Of a stretch of 16,866 nt of DNA, positions 1 through 6,072 are shown piece by piece. Source of the stretch: Kiritimatiellia bacterium (GTDB taxonomy: Bacteria > Verrucomicrobiota > Kiritimatiellia > SLAD01). The translations under genes were made by a program, and so were the position numbers. The stretch is from NCBI GenBank assembly GCA_007128275.1, contig SKXR01000025.1, positions 1 through 16,866 on the forward strand. Reading direction: 5' to 3'. Numbering within the stretch: the stretch's first letter is position 1; the number at the start of each line of letters is the position of its first letter. A model generated the notes under the pieces. It was not told the DNA's origin and made no database searches. It saw only the letters and a program-made list of their open reading frames with translations.

Positions 1-465
1 CCCGGCGTTATCCAACCCGCGGGTCTTGGCGCGCGCGACACGCTGCGCCTGGAAGTCGGCTATCCCCTCTACGGACACGAACTCGGCCCCGACCGCACGC
101 CCGTGGCCGCTACAAACGGAATGTTTATGGACACCTCCAAAGACTTCATCGGACGGGATGCGGTCATGCGCGACCTCGAACAAGGCGTGCCGGAAAAGCT
201 GGTCGCGCTCCAGCTCGAAACCAAACGCGCGGCGCGCGCGGGCGACGCCGTGCTGCTGGACGATGAAAAAGTCGGCGACATCACCAGCGGCTCACTCGCG
301 CCCAGCCTCGGTGTCGCCGTCGCACTGGCTTATGTCCGGGCCGATCTCTGCGAGCCCGGCTGCGCACTCACCGTGGAGACGCGCGGCGCGGGCCTCCCCG
401 CCCAGGTGGCGGAGTTGCCGTTCTATAAAGAGGGAACCGCGCGGAAAAAAGTCGGCAGCAAGTAG
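1..465 (+). CDS. gcvT: Aminomethyltransferase (glycine cleavage T-protein), 3' part only
   Basis: The reading frame is open from base 1 and encodes the last 154 residues of GcvT. This protein moves the methylene group from the aminomethyl-lipoyl H-protein to tetrahydrofolate, releasing ammonia. Visible family signatures are GLGARDTLRLEVGYPLYGHEL-like sequence at the left edge (the folate-binding region that leads into the C-terminal domain), then GMFMDTSKDFIGRDAV, and the C-terminal barrel ending in VGDITSGSLAPSLG and ALAYVRADL. The start lies outside the window. The stop is TAG at 463-465, followed at once by a second TAG in frame. No gcvH follows: the next gene is convergent. The partner gcvP lies about 10 kb away on the other strand, so the glycine cleavage genes are not one operon here. 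Identity is secure; only the upstream extent is unknown. Confidence 0.95.
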   Translation, partial: PGVIQPAGLGARDTLRLEVGYPLYGHELGPDRTPVAATNGMFMDTSKDFIGRDAVMRDLEQGVPEKLVALQLETKRAARAGDAVLLDDEKVGDITSGSLAPSLGVAVALAYVRADLCEPGCALTVETRGAGLPAQVAELPFYKEGTARKKVGSK

Positions 466-473
466 TAGCGGTG

Positions 474-529
474 TTCAGTCTTCCGTATTCCGTCTTCCAT
501 CTTCCGTATTCCGTCTTCCGTCTTCAGCT
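474..529. repeat. Heptamer tandem array a (8 units, TTCCGTC type)
   Basis: Eight consecutive 7-bp units can be read without gaps: TTCAGTC, TTCCGTA, TTCCGTC, TTCCATC, TTCCGTA, TTCCGTC, TTCCGTC and TTCAGCT. The array fills the space between the convergent gcvT and pseudouridine synthase genes, and its last two bases enter the latter's stop codon (528-530). Read on the minus strand the words are ACGGAAG, ACGGAAT and ACTGAAC; the last two recur in the array at 3754-3830. It may act as a shared 3'-UTR or transcription end. That role is inference; the repeat itself is seen directly. Confidence 0.9.
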
Positions 530-1286
530 ACCAGGGCGGATCGACCGTGAAACACACGGTTTCGCCCCGGGTTGGATGGTTGAACCGGATTTCGTATGCC
601 CAAAGCGCTATTGCCTCGCCCGGTGAATTACTGGACGCATCGCCATACTTCCGATCGCCCACCAAGGGGCATCCGATGGCCGCCATTTGCACCCGTACCT
701 GATGAGGCCGCCCCGTATGGAGCTCGATGCGCACAAGACTGACTTCCCCCCCGGCCTTTTCCACGCGATAGGCCAGCCGGGCTTGCTTTGCCCCCGGTTC
801 GGTGGCCGCTGCGACGCGCACCGTGTTGCTCCGTTGATCTTTCAGAAGGAAATCAACCAACTCCCCTTCACGCGGCTCGGGAACACCGTGGACTTGGGCT
901 AGATAGACCTTCTCGAACGTGCGCGCGCGAATTTGTGCGGAAAGACGCGAGGCGGCCTTGGAGGTCTTCGCGAAGACCATCACCCCGCCCACCGGCCGGT
1001 CGAGACGATGCACCAACCCCAGGAAGACGTTGCCCGGCTTCTCGTGCCGCCGCTTCAGGTCGGCCTTCAAGCGCGTGAGCATGTCCGGTTCGCCCGTCCG
1101 ATCCGCCTGCGTGGGGACGCCGGAAGGTTTGACGACCACCAACAGGTGATTGTCCTCGTAAAGAAGGGGTATGGAAGACGCGTTCAGGGTCGAGTCCAAG
1201 GTGTCGGGTGTCGGGTGTCGGGTGTCGCGTGTCGGGTGTCGCGTGTCGGGTGTCGGGTGTCTGTAATCAATCTGACTATTAACCAT
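528..1286 (-). CDS. RluA-family RNA pseudouridine synthase
   Basis: This 252-residue protein isomerises uridine to pseudouridine in rRNA or tRNA. The family motif GLVHRLDRPVGG sits at residues 90-101, with the catalytic Asp at 96. The usual HRLDRxTSG is altered here to HRLDRPVGG. Further support comes from VVVKPSGVPTQ (51-60) and RIELHTGRPHQVRVQMAAIGCPLVGDRKYG near the C-terminus. No S4 domain is present. The chosen ATG (1284-1286) overlaps the stop of the upstream methyltransferase gene by 8 bases, which suggests translational coupling. With this start, residues 9-29 are encoded by a heptamer array and form three RHPTPDT-like repeats. The conserved domain only begins near residue 38, so a later start such as the in-frame TTG at 1197-1199 is possible. 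RluA-type substrate (23S versus tRNA) cannot be told from sequence alone. Confidence 0.9.
   Translation of the reverse strand: MVNSQIDYRHPTPDTRHPTRDTRHPTPDTLDSTLNASSIPLLYEDNHLLVVVKPSGVPTQADRTGEPDMLTRLKADLKRRHEKPGNVFLGLVHRLDRPVGGVMVFAKTSKAASRLSAQIRARTFEKVYLAQVHGVPEPREGELVDFLLKDQRSNTVRVAAATEPGAKQARLAYRVEKAGGEVSLVRIELHTGRPHQVRVQMAAIGCPLVGDRKYGDASSNSPGEAIALWAYEIRFNHPTRGETVCFTVDPPW
1201..1263. repeat. Heptamer tandem array b (9 units, GTGTCGG type)
   Basis: Nine gapless 7-bp units: GTGTCGG three times, then GTGTCGC, GTGTCGG, GTGTCGC, GTGTCGG, GTGTCGG and GTGTCTG. On the coding (minus) strand the unit is CCGACAC. It starts 15 bases after the stop codon of the methyltransferase gene and falls between that gene and the conserved part of the pseudouridine synthase. 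Because 21 bases are three units, it is read as a 7-residue peptide repeat (RHPTPDT) if translated. Either it is a 3'-UTR or intergenic element that happens to stay open, or it has been captured as an N-terminal extension. Confidence 0.92.
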
Positions 1287-2154
1287 TCGTCTCGGCAGTC
1301 CACCGGCCGTAGGCGCCGCACGGCAACACCATATCCGAACAGGCAATCGGCAGGGCAAGCTCGCCGCAGGTAACCGTACCTCCGTGTGTGCTCTTGACCA
1401 AAGATTTCAACATGTTCGCCGCCACAATGGGCGAAAACGCGGTGGTATAGGAATTGACCAGGAAGAATAGAGGCTTCCCGGAAAGAAGCTCCGTGCAGGA
1501 CTTCATCAGGTCGTACAACGTATCCTCAAGCTTCCACAACTCTCCGGTCGGACCGCGCCCATAGGTCGGCGGGTCCATGACGATGGCGTCGTACTGGGTG
1601 CCGCGCCGCCCTTCCCGCTGAATGAATTTCATCACATCGTCCGTGATGTAGCGCACAGGACGGCTACCCAATCCGGAAAGCGACACATTCTCTTTGGCGC
1701 GAGCGACCATCCGCTTGGCCGCGTCCACATGGCACACATCCGCACCGGCTTCCGCCAACGCCACCGTGGCGCCGCCGGTATAGGCGAACAGGTTCAGAAC
1801 ACGGATGGTGCGGTCGGCTTGGCGCACCAAGTCCCCCATCCAATCCCAGTTCACCGCCTGTTCGGGGAAGAGACCGGTATGCTTGAATCCGGTCGGCTCC
1901 ACATGAAATTTCAGATTCCGGTAGGACACCATCCACTGTTTCGGCACAGACCGCGCATGCTCCCAACGGCCACCGCCGCTTTCGCTGCGACGATATACGG
2001 CGTCCGCCTGCTTCCAGAACCGCGCATCCCGCGTCGGCGGCCAGATGGCCTGCGGATCGGGACGTCGCAGAATGATCTCCCCCCAGCGTTCCAGCTTCTC
2101 GCCGTGTCCCGCGTCCAACAGTTCGTACTCTTTCCAGTCCCGTGCAATCAACAT
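1279..2154 (-). CDS. Class I SAM-dependent methyltransferase (RlmI/RlmK-like rRNA methyltransferase family)
   Basis: This is a 291-residue Rossmann-fold methyltransferase, probably acting on rRNA. SAM-binding motif I is VLNLFAYTGGA at about 119-129. The acidic residue closing beta-2 is Asp144 in CHVDAA. The catalytic-loop motif is DPPTYGRG at about 194-201, where a DPP motif is typical of the RlmI/RlmK/YccW-like group (PF10672-type). The segment before the fold (ERWGEIILRRPDPQAIW) also fits that family. The ATG at 2152-2154 was chosen because GGAG precedes it at a normal distance and the protein begins well there; an upstream in-frame extension to 2205 looks unconserved. Its stop overlaps the ATG of the pseudouridine synthase, so the two RNA-modification genes probably form one transcript. 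Target nucleotide not determinable here. Confidence 0.88.
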   Translation of the reverse strand: MLIARDWKEYELLDAGHGEKLERWGEIILRRPDPQAIWPPTRDARFWKQADAVYRRSESGGGRWEHARSVPKQWMVSYRNLKFHVEPTGFKHTGLFPEQAVNWDWMGDLVRQADRTIRVLNLFAYTGGATVALAEAGADVCHVDAAKRMVARAKENVSLSGLGSRPVRYITDDVMKFIQREGRRGTQYDAIVMDPPTYGRGPTGELWKLEDTLYDLMKSCTELLSGKPLFFLVNSYTTAFSPIVAANMLKSLVKSTHGGTVTCGELALPIACSDMVLPCGAYGRWTAETNG

Positions 2155-2327
2155 AAGCGCTCCATTTCTCCCCGATTCCATACGCGAACTCGCGCCGGGA
2201 AACAAGCCCGTCCGTGACCGGGCCCTGTTCCGGCGTCACACGGGGGCTCCATTCCGCCTTGATTTCACAGGGCGGTTAGCGGACAGTGTCGCACTGAACC
2301 CTGAAGTCGCTCAACCTAAGGAGACCC

Positions 2328-3590
2328 ATGAAGCGCACCTTTTTACCGGCCCTCGCCGGCGTGTTGCTGGCACTTTCACTCACCGATGCTACCGCCGCCA
2401 CGGACGATCCGGTCAGCGAGCTGATTGACCGCATCGTGGAAAGCCAAGCCGGCATCCAAACCATTGTGCAACGCGCCGAAATGACGGTGACCTTCGAAAT
2501 GGACGGCGAAGCGGAGGAAATGACGCAGGACAGCAAGCTGGTGTATCAACGCCCCGACCGGCTCGTTGTCGAATCGGAAATGATGACGCTGGTCAGCGAC
2601 GGGGAGACGCTCTCGATTATCTTCCCGACACTCGAATACCTGATACGGACCCCGATGGAAGACGGATTTCCCGCCGCGCTCGAAGCGCACGAGGAATATA
2701 TCGGTGGCGCGGTGCTCCCGGATGTCGCGGCGCTTCTCAGCGACAACCCGCGGGCCGTGCTGAAGGAATTTGCGGAAGACATCTCCGTCACCGTGCTGGA
2801 AGACGAAGAGCACGACGGCCGCATGGCGTGGGCCATCCAGCTACTCGTTGAAGATGATGAGATCGAGTTCACCGAATCCATCAAGGTCTGGATCGATCAG
2901 GAAACCGGTCTGCTCGCGGGACTGGCGGCCGAAGTGGATCTGTCCGCCTATCACGACGACGGCGCCATCCCCGGCATGCCGACCCGCTATACGCTCCGCT
3001 ACCGGGTCACGCATCGGTCCGTTAATGAGGATATCGATCCCGACCTCTTTGCCTACGATACGGAAGGATTCACCGAAGTCGCCGACTTTGATGCACTGAC
3101 CGAGGCCATGCAGGACGGCATGGAGATGCCCGACATTGACCTGATCGGCGAAGCGGCCCCGGACTTCGCATTGACGCTGATGGACGGCGCCCCCTTCCGG
3201 CTGTCCGAACAGCGCGGCAACGTGGTGCTTGTCGATTTCTGGGCCACCTGGTGTCCGCCCTGTGTCGAGTCGCTGCCCTACCTGCAGGGCATGTACGAGG
3301 AACTCGGCGGTGACGACGTGGTATTCATCGGCGTCAGCGTGGACAGTCCCGGCATGGAAAAACGTGTCCAAAGCATGCTCGACCGTTTCGGGATCGAATA
3401 CCTGATCGGCATCAACGAAGACGGCGAGATCGCCATGGAATACGGCGCGTTCAGCATTCCCACGATGGTCTTGATCGACCGCGACGGGATCGTGCAATTC
3501 CAGAAAGTAGGGTTCTCGCCCGGCGGCATGGAAGAGTTGCAAGCGGAACTGGAGCGGCTGATACGCCCGGAAGAAGAAGCGACCGAGTAG
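2328..3590 (+). CDS. Exported LolA-like/TlpA-type thioredoxin fusion protein
   Basis: This 420-residue protein has a signal peptide (MKRT then a hydrophobic stretch to about 18, probable cut after ATAA, residue 24), so it acts outside the cytoplasm. Residues 28-255 resemble the LolA-like/DUF2092 fold: outer-membrane lipoprotein-carrier-like, with EMTVTFEMDGEAEEM, VYQRPDRLVVES and a late KVWIDQETGL. Residues 270-412 are a TlpA/ResA thioredoxin-like domain. Its redox motif WCPPC is at 308-312, inside VLVDFWATWCPPC, with the cis-Pro in SIPTMVLID (Pro378). The family reduces or exchanges disulfides or assists cytochrome maturation; the precise substrate is unknown. The start is supported by AAGGAG at 2318-2323, four bases before ATG. 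It diverges from the methyltransferase unit across a 173-bp shared upstream region. The protein is strongly acidic. The domain pairing is the notable point; the function of the front half is inference. Confidence 0.9.
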   Translation: MKRTFLPALAGVLLALSLTDATAATDDPVSELIDRIVESQAGIQTIVQRAEMTVTFEMDGEAEEMTQDSKLVYQRPDRLVVESEMMTLVSDGETLSIIFPTLEYLIRTPMEDGFPAALEAHEEYIGGAVLPDVAALLSDNPRAVLKEFAEDISVTVLEDEEHDGRMAWAIQLLVEDDEIEFTESIKVWIDQETGLLAGLAAEVDLSAYHDDGAIPGMPTRYTLRYRVTHRSVNEDIDPDLFAYDTEGFTEVADFDALTEAMQDGMEMPDIDLIGEAAPDFALTLMDGAPFRLSEQRGNVVLVDFWATWCPPCVESLPYLQGMYEELGGDDVVFIGVSVDSPGMEKRVQSMLDRFGIEYLIGINEDGEIAMEYGAFSIPTMVLIDRDGIVQFQKVGFSPGGMEELQAELERLIRPEEEATE

Positions 3591-3626
3591 TCCGCGCGAG
3601 AGCACAACCCGATCGACGACCAAACA

Positions 3627-3644
3627 AGGGGCATCCACGCCCCT
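3627..3644 (+). terminator. Short GC hairpin after the TlpA-like gene
   Basis: AGGGGC (3627-3632) and GCCCCT (3639-3644) pair perfectly around a six-base loop, about 36 bases after the stop of the TlpA-like gene. Outer ACA/TGT pairs could extend the stem with a bulge. No T-tract follows, so it is at best a weak or atypical intrinsic terminator. Confidence 0.35.
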
Positions 3645-3753
3645 CGCTTGTATCCGCCGTGCAGGTCAAAAGCAAGAACGTGTTTGTGAGAACATTCGCG
3701 ATGCACCGCCATCCCGACCGGACACAATACATCCAAGCGCGCCCGGAAGCCCC

Positions 3754-3830
3754 ACTGAACACGGAATACTTCTTACTTCTTACTTCTTACTTCTTACTTC
3801 TTACTGCTTACTTCTTACTGCTTACTGCTT
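3754..3830. repeat. Heptamer tandem array c (11 units, ACTTCTT type)
   Basis: Eleven gapless 7-bp units: ACTGAAC, ACGGAAT, five ACTTCTT, ACTGCTT, ACTTCTT and two ACTGCTT. It lies in the convergent gap between the TlpA-like gene and the Y-family polymerase, and ends eight bases before the polymerase stop codon (3839-3841). The first two words, ACTGAAC and ACGGAAT, are also words of array a read on its minus strand, which links the two arrays. The five perfect ACTTCTT copies suggest recent expansion by slippage. Confidence 0.93.
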
Positions 3831-3838
3831 ACGCCCTC

Positions 3839-5152
3839 TCACACATCCACGCACAGCCGCGGCAGGTGGAGCCGTTTCCGCGCCGTTTCGCCTTGCAGCA
3901 AATGATGCCGCCGCCACGGCAGTTCGTCGCGTTCCGTGTGGCGATGATGCGGCAAATCCAGCGAGGGCCCGAGACAGACCTTGTGCTTACCGAACCGCCC
4001 GTTGATTTCATCGACCGCGCGGGAAGCGCGAGCCATGGCATCGATCCGCACCGGATCTTCGAACAGTTCGTATTGCCGGCTCCGGTCCGCGTTCAGTTTG
4101 CCCAGCACGATCATGGTCGCCCGATACGTCGCGCCCGGCCGGTACAGGGCATCAAACAATTCGCGCACCAGCGGGAGAACTTCCTGGGTGGACGAGGTCG
4201 GTCGGTTCAATTTCGCCTCCATCGCTTCCTGATGATAATCGGCGCGCCGCAGAAACACGATCATCTCGCGCGCGCACAAATCGTACCGGCGCAGTTTAAT
4301 GAACGCCGATTCCACGTTCCGGACCAGTTTGGCATACACAAACGCGCGGTCCTCGGACGGCGCCGTAAACGTTTTGCATTTACTGATGGTGGCCACCGCG
4401 CTTTTTTCTTCGGGATTCACCGGCATCACGGAACCGCCGCGCAGTTCCGTCCGGATATCCCGGCCGACTTTACCCAGCCAGCGCGTCGCCCATGCTTCCG
4501 GTCGCCTCACAAAATCGTAGGCGGTCGTCAGCCCGTGTTTCTGCAACAACTGAACCGTATTCCGGCCGAACCCCCAGACCTCCTCCAAGGGCGTGCGCTG
4601 CAGGAATAGATGAATGTGATGCCCCGCCACGGGCGTGAATCCGCGCGGCTTGCGGAATTTGGACGCGAGTTTGACCAAGCCCTTGGAAAGACTGAGCCCA
4701 AGGGACACTCCAATATCCAGCTCGCTGTGAATATCCGCCTGGATACGGCGCGCAATCTCTTCGTACGACGCATGAAACACGCGACGCAACCCGCTGATAT
4801 CCGCAAACCCTTCGTCGATGGAATGCTCTTCCACAACCGGGGTATAACGGCGCAGGATATCGAACATGCGCTTCGAGTAAAGACTGTACATCTCGTAATC
4901 GCTCGGCAACACCACCAGATCCCGGCACATTTTTCGGGCCTCCCAAAGCCCCACGCCGCGCCGAATACCCAGCGCCTTCGCCTCGTAGCTCGCGCAGGCA
5001 ATGATGCCCCGCTCTTTCCCCGTGACCACCGGACGCCCTTTCAGCGACGGATGAATCGACTGCTCAACAGACGTAAAGAATGCGTCGCCGTCCACGTGCA
5101 CAATCGCGCGCGGGAAAGAGGAAAGCGTTATAGGCTGCACCGTTGTTGTCAT
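3839..5152 (-). CDS. dinB: Y-family translesion DNA polymerase (DinB/Pol IV type)
   Basis: This 437-residue error-prone polymerase bypasses DNA lesions. The palm carries HVDGDAFFTSVEQ (residues 19-31) with metal ligand Asp21, a backbone Asp23 and the steric-gate aromatic Phe26 that excludes ribonucleotides. The second metal site is HSIDEGFADISG (110-121) with Asp113-Glu114. GFGRNTVQLLQKHGL (195-208) is the helix-hairpin-helix of the thumb. QYELF at 360-364 fits the beta-clamp-binding motif. The gene lies 136 bases downstream of lexA on the same strand, a umuDC-like order, so it is probably co-transcribed from the LexA-controlled promoter. The intervening spacer holds a long hairpin of heptamers. 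The ATG has no strong Shine-Dalgarno sequence. The C-terminal 40 residues (rich in His and Arg) look poorly conserved. A UmuC-like role with the cleaved LexA-like partner is possible. Confidence 0.93.
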   Translation of the reverse strand: MTTTVQPITLSSFPRAIVHVDGDAFFTSVEQSIHPSLKGRPVVTGKERGIIACASYEAKALGIRRGVGLWEARKMCRDLVVLPSDYEMYSLYSKRMFDILRRYTPVVEEHSIDEGFADISGLRRVFHASYEEIARRIQADIHSELDIGVSLGLSLSKGLVKLASKFRKPRGFTPVAGHHIHLFLQRTPLEEVWGFGRNTVQLLQKHGLTTAYDFVRRPEAWATRWLGKVGRDIRTELRGGSVMPVNPEEKSAVATISKCKTFTAPSEDRAFVYAKLVRNVESAFIKLRRYDLCAREMIVFLRRADYHQEAMEAKLNRPTSSTQEVLPLVRELFDALYRPGATYRATMIVLGKLNADRSRQYELFEDPVRIDAMARASRAVDEINGRFGKHKVCLGPSLDLPHHRHTERDELPWRRHHLLQGETARKRLHLPRLCVDV

Positions 5153-5201
5153 ACCGCTTCACATTCTGCGTAACACCCACGGGGGGATGGTGGTGGGGGG
5201 T

Positions 5202-5291
5202 TAGGTTTTAGGTTTTAGGTTTTCGGTTCTGGGTTGAGCGAACATTCCTGCAACCAAAATCCAGAACCTAAAACCTAGAACCTAGAACCTA
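5202..5291. repeat. Heptamer inverted-repeat hairpin (array d) between lexA and dinB
   Basis: The left arm reads TAGGTTT three times, then TCGGTTC and TGGG. The right arm (5261-5291) reads CCAGAAC, CTAAAAC, CTAGAAC, CTAGAAC, CTA. The arms are reverse complements over about 30 bases with a few mismatches, mostly G-U compatible in RNA. The loop contains TTGAGCG at 5234-5240. On the minus strand the first unit, TAGGTTC, begins with the TAG stop codon of lexA (5289-5291) itself. The hairpin could end or attenuate transcription into the polymerase gene, or protect the lexA mRNA 3' end. G-rich runs (5181-5186, 5195-5200) flank it. Confidence 0.9.
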
Positions 5292-5885
5292 CCTATATTT
5301 CCGCACCACCGCCTTCACGATCCCGCCAATGATCAACGACTGGCGCGGCACAATGGTTTTGTATTTTGCGTTGGCCGGCTCCAGTCGCACCGTCTTTCGA
5401 TCTTTTCGATCTTTCTGGAAATATTTGATCGTCCATTCGCCGTCGACCTGGGCCACCACGATATCGCCGTTTCGCGGCGTGCCGCCCCGTTCCACCAGCA
5501 CGATGTCGTCAGGATGAATTCCGGCATCGATCATCGAATCGCCGTTGACGGTCAGCATGTAGGTCGCTTCCGGGCGGCGCACCAGATATTCGTCCAGACT
5601 CAGGACATCCACCAACTCCTCTTCGGCCGGCGACGGGAACCCCGCTTGCACGGCCCCCAGCAGTTTGATGCTTCCGGTCAGGCGACTCGTCGGCATGATT
5701 TTCCCGCCGCGCGTCTTGCGGATATATCCCCGGGCTTCCAGCTTCTGGAGCAGACCGAACACCGAATTCTTGGAGCGATAGTCAAAGAGCTTCAGCATTT
5801 CCGCATAACCGGGCATGCGCTTCTCCTCCCGGTAAAAAGCGCGCAACCGCCGTATTTTCTCGTGAATCTGCATGACTCTGGGCAT
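5289..5885 (-). CDS. lexA: LexA-family SOS repressor with UmuD-like protease domain
   Basis: This 198-residue repressor self-cleaves when RecA filaments form, releasing the SOS genes. Residues 5-65 form the LexA-type winged helix (IHEKIRRLRAFYREE, then NSVFGLLQKLEARGYI). The cleavage site is Ala81-Gly82 in QAGFPSP, the sequence context found in UmuD (GFPSP) as well as in some LexA proteins. The Ser-Lys dyad is Ser117 in GDSMID and Lys154 in WTIKYF. Length is typical of LexA. ATG at 5883-5885 is supported by AGGAAG five bases upstream. A palindromic operator inside its own promoter shows autoregulation. The polymerase gene follows on the same strand, so this protein may be a dedicated mutagenesis regulator rather than, or as well as, the global LexA. 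No second lexA is visible in this window. Confidence 0.95.
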   Translation of the reverse strand: MPRVMQIHEKIRRLRAFYREEKRMPGYAEMLKLFDYRSKNSVFGLLQKLEARGYIRKTRGGKIMPTSRLTGSIKLLGAVQAGFPSPAEEELVDVLSLDEYLVRRPEATYMLTVNGDSMIDAGIHPDDIVLVERGGTPRNGDIVVAQVDGEWTIKYFQKDRKDRKTVRLEPANAKYKTIVPRQSLIIGGIVKAVVRKYR

Positions 5886-5905
5886 GGGAACTTCCTTTCA
5901 ACACC

Positions 5906-5933
5906 ACCATACTGAACTTTCGTTCAGTATCAA
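5906..5933 (-). promoter_or_regulatory. lexA promoter with embedded SOS box
   Basis: A perfect 22-bp palindrome at 5909-5930 has arms ATACTGAAC and GTTCAGTAT around TTTC. Its core GAAC-N4-GTTC matches the Bacillus/actinobacterial-type LexA box rather than the E. coli CTGT-N8-ACAG form. On the minus strand TTGATA (5928-5933) and TATGGT (5906-5911) are spaced 16 bases apart and make a plausible sigma-70 promoter, with the box filling the spacer. LexA bound here would block RNA polymerase. The site is 21 bases upstream of the lexA ATG. It also lies upstream of the divergent asnB, which might be affected. Confidence 0.9.
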
Positions 5934-6072
5934 GGGAAAAGAAACCGCCCGCCGTTTTAGCTTCTCCTTCGAGCCGGAAATTCGTAAAGCTGAACGCCTC
6001 TGGGACGGGAAGAAATCTACACACGCAGACGGGTGCCGCCCGATCGTGTATTCAGGAGAAAGCAGCCGGCTC

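Noticed and set aside
26..550. Long plus-strand open frame over gcvT and array a
   Set aside because: It is out of frame with gcvT, ends in repeat-derived peptide, and has no family features; it is a shadow frame of a GC-rich gene.
3754..3830. CRISPR-like array
   Set aside because: Repeats are 7 bp with no spacers and no cas genes nearby; these are simple tandem repeats.
5236..5252. Second LexA box before dinB (GAACATTC)
   Set aside because: The second half-site GTTC at the N4 spacing is missing, so it does not match the palindrome at the lexA promoter.
5202..5291. Integron attC site, because of GTTGAGC (matches GTTRRRY) within an inverted repeat
   Set aside because: The motif is in the loop, not at an arm end, there is no matching RYYYAAC in the right place, the second element has TTTGAGC instead, and no integrase gene is seen.
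5872..6072. N-terminal extension of asnB in the same frame
   Set aside because: It overlaps lexA and its promoter, and would block the required N-terminal Cys2 of the glutaminase domain.
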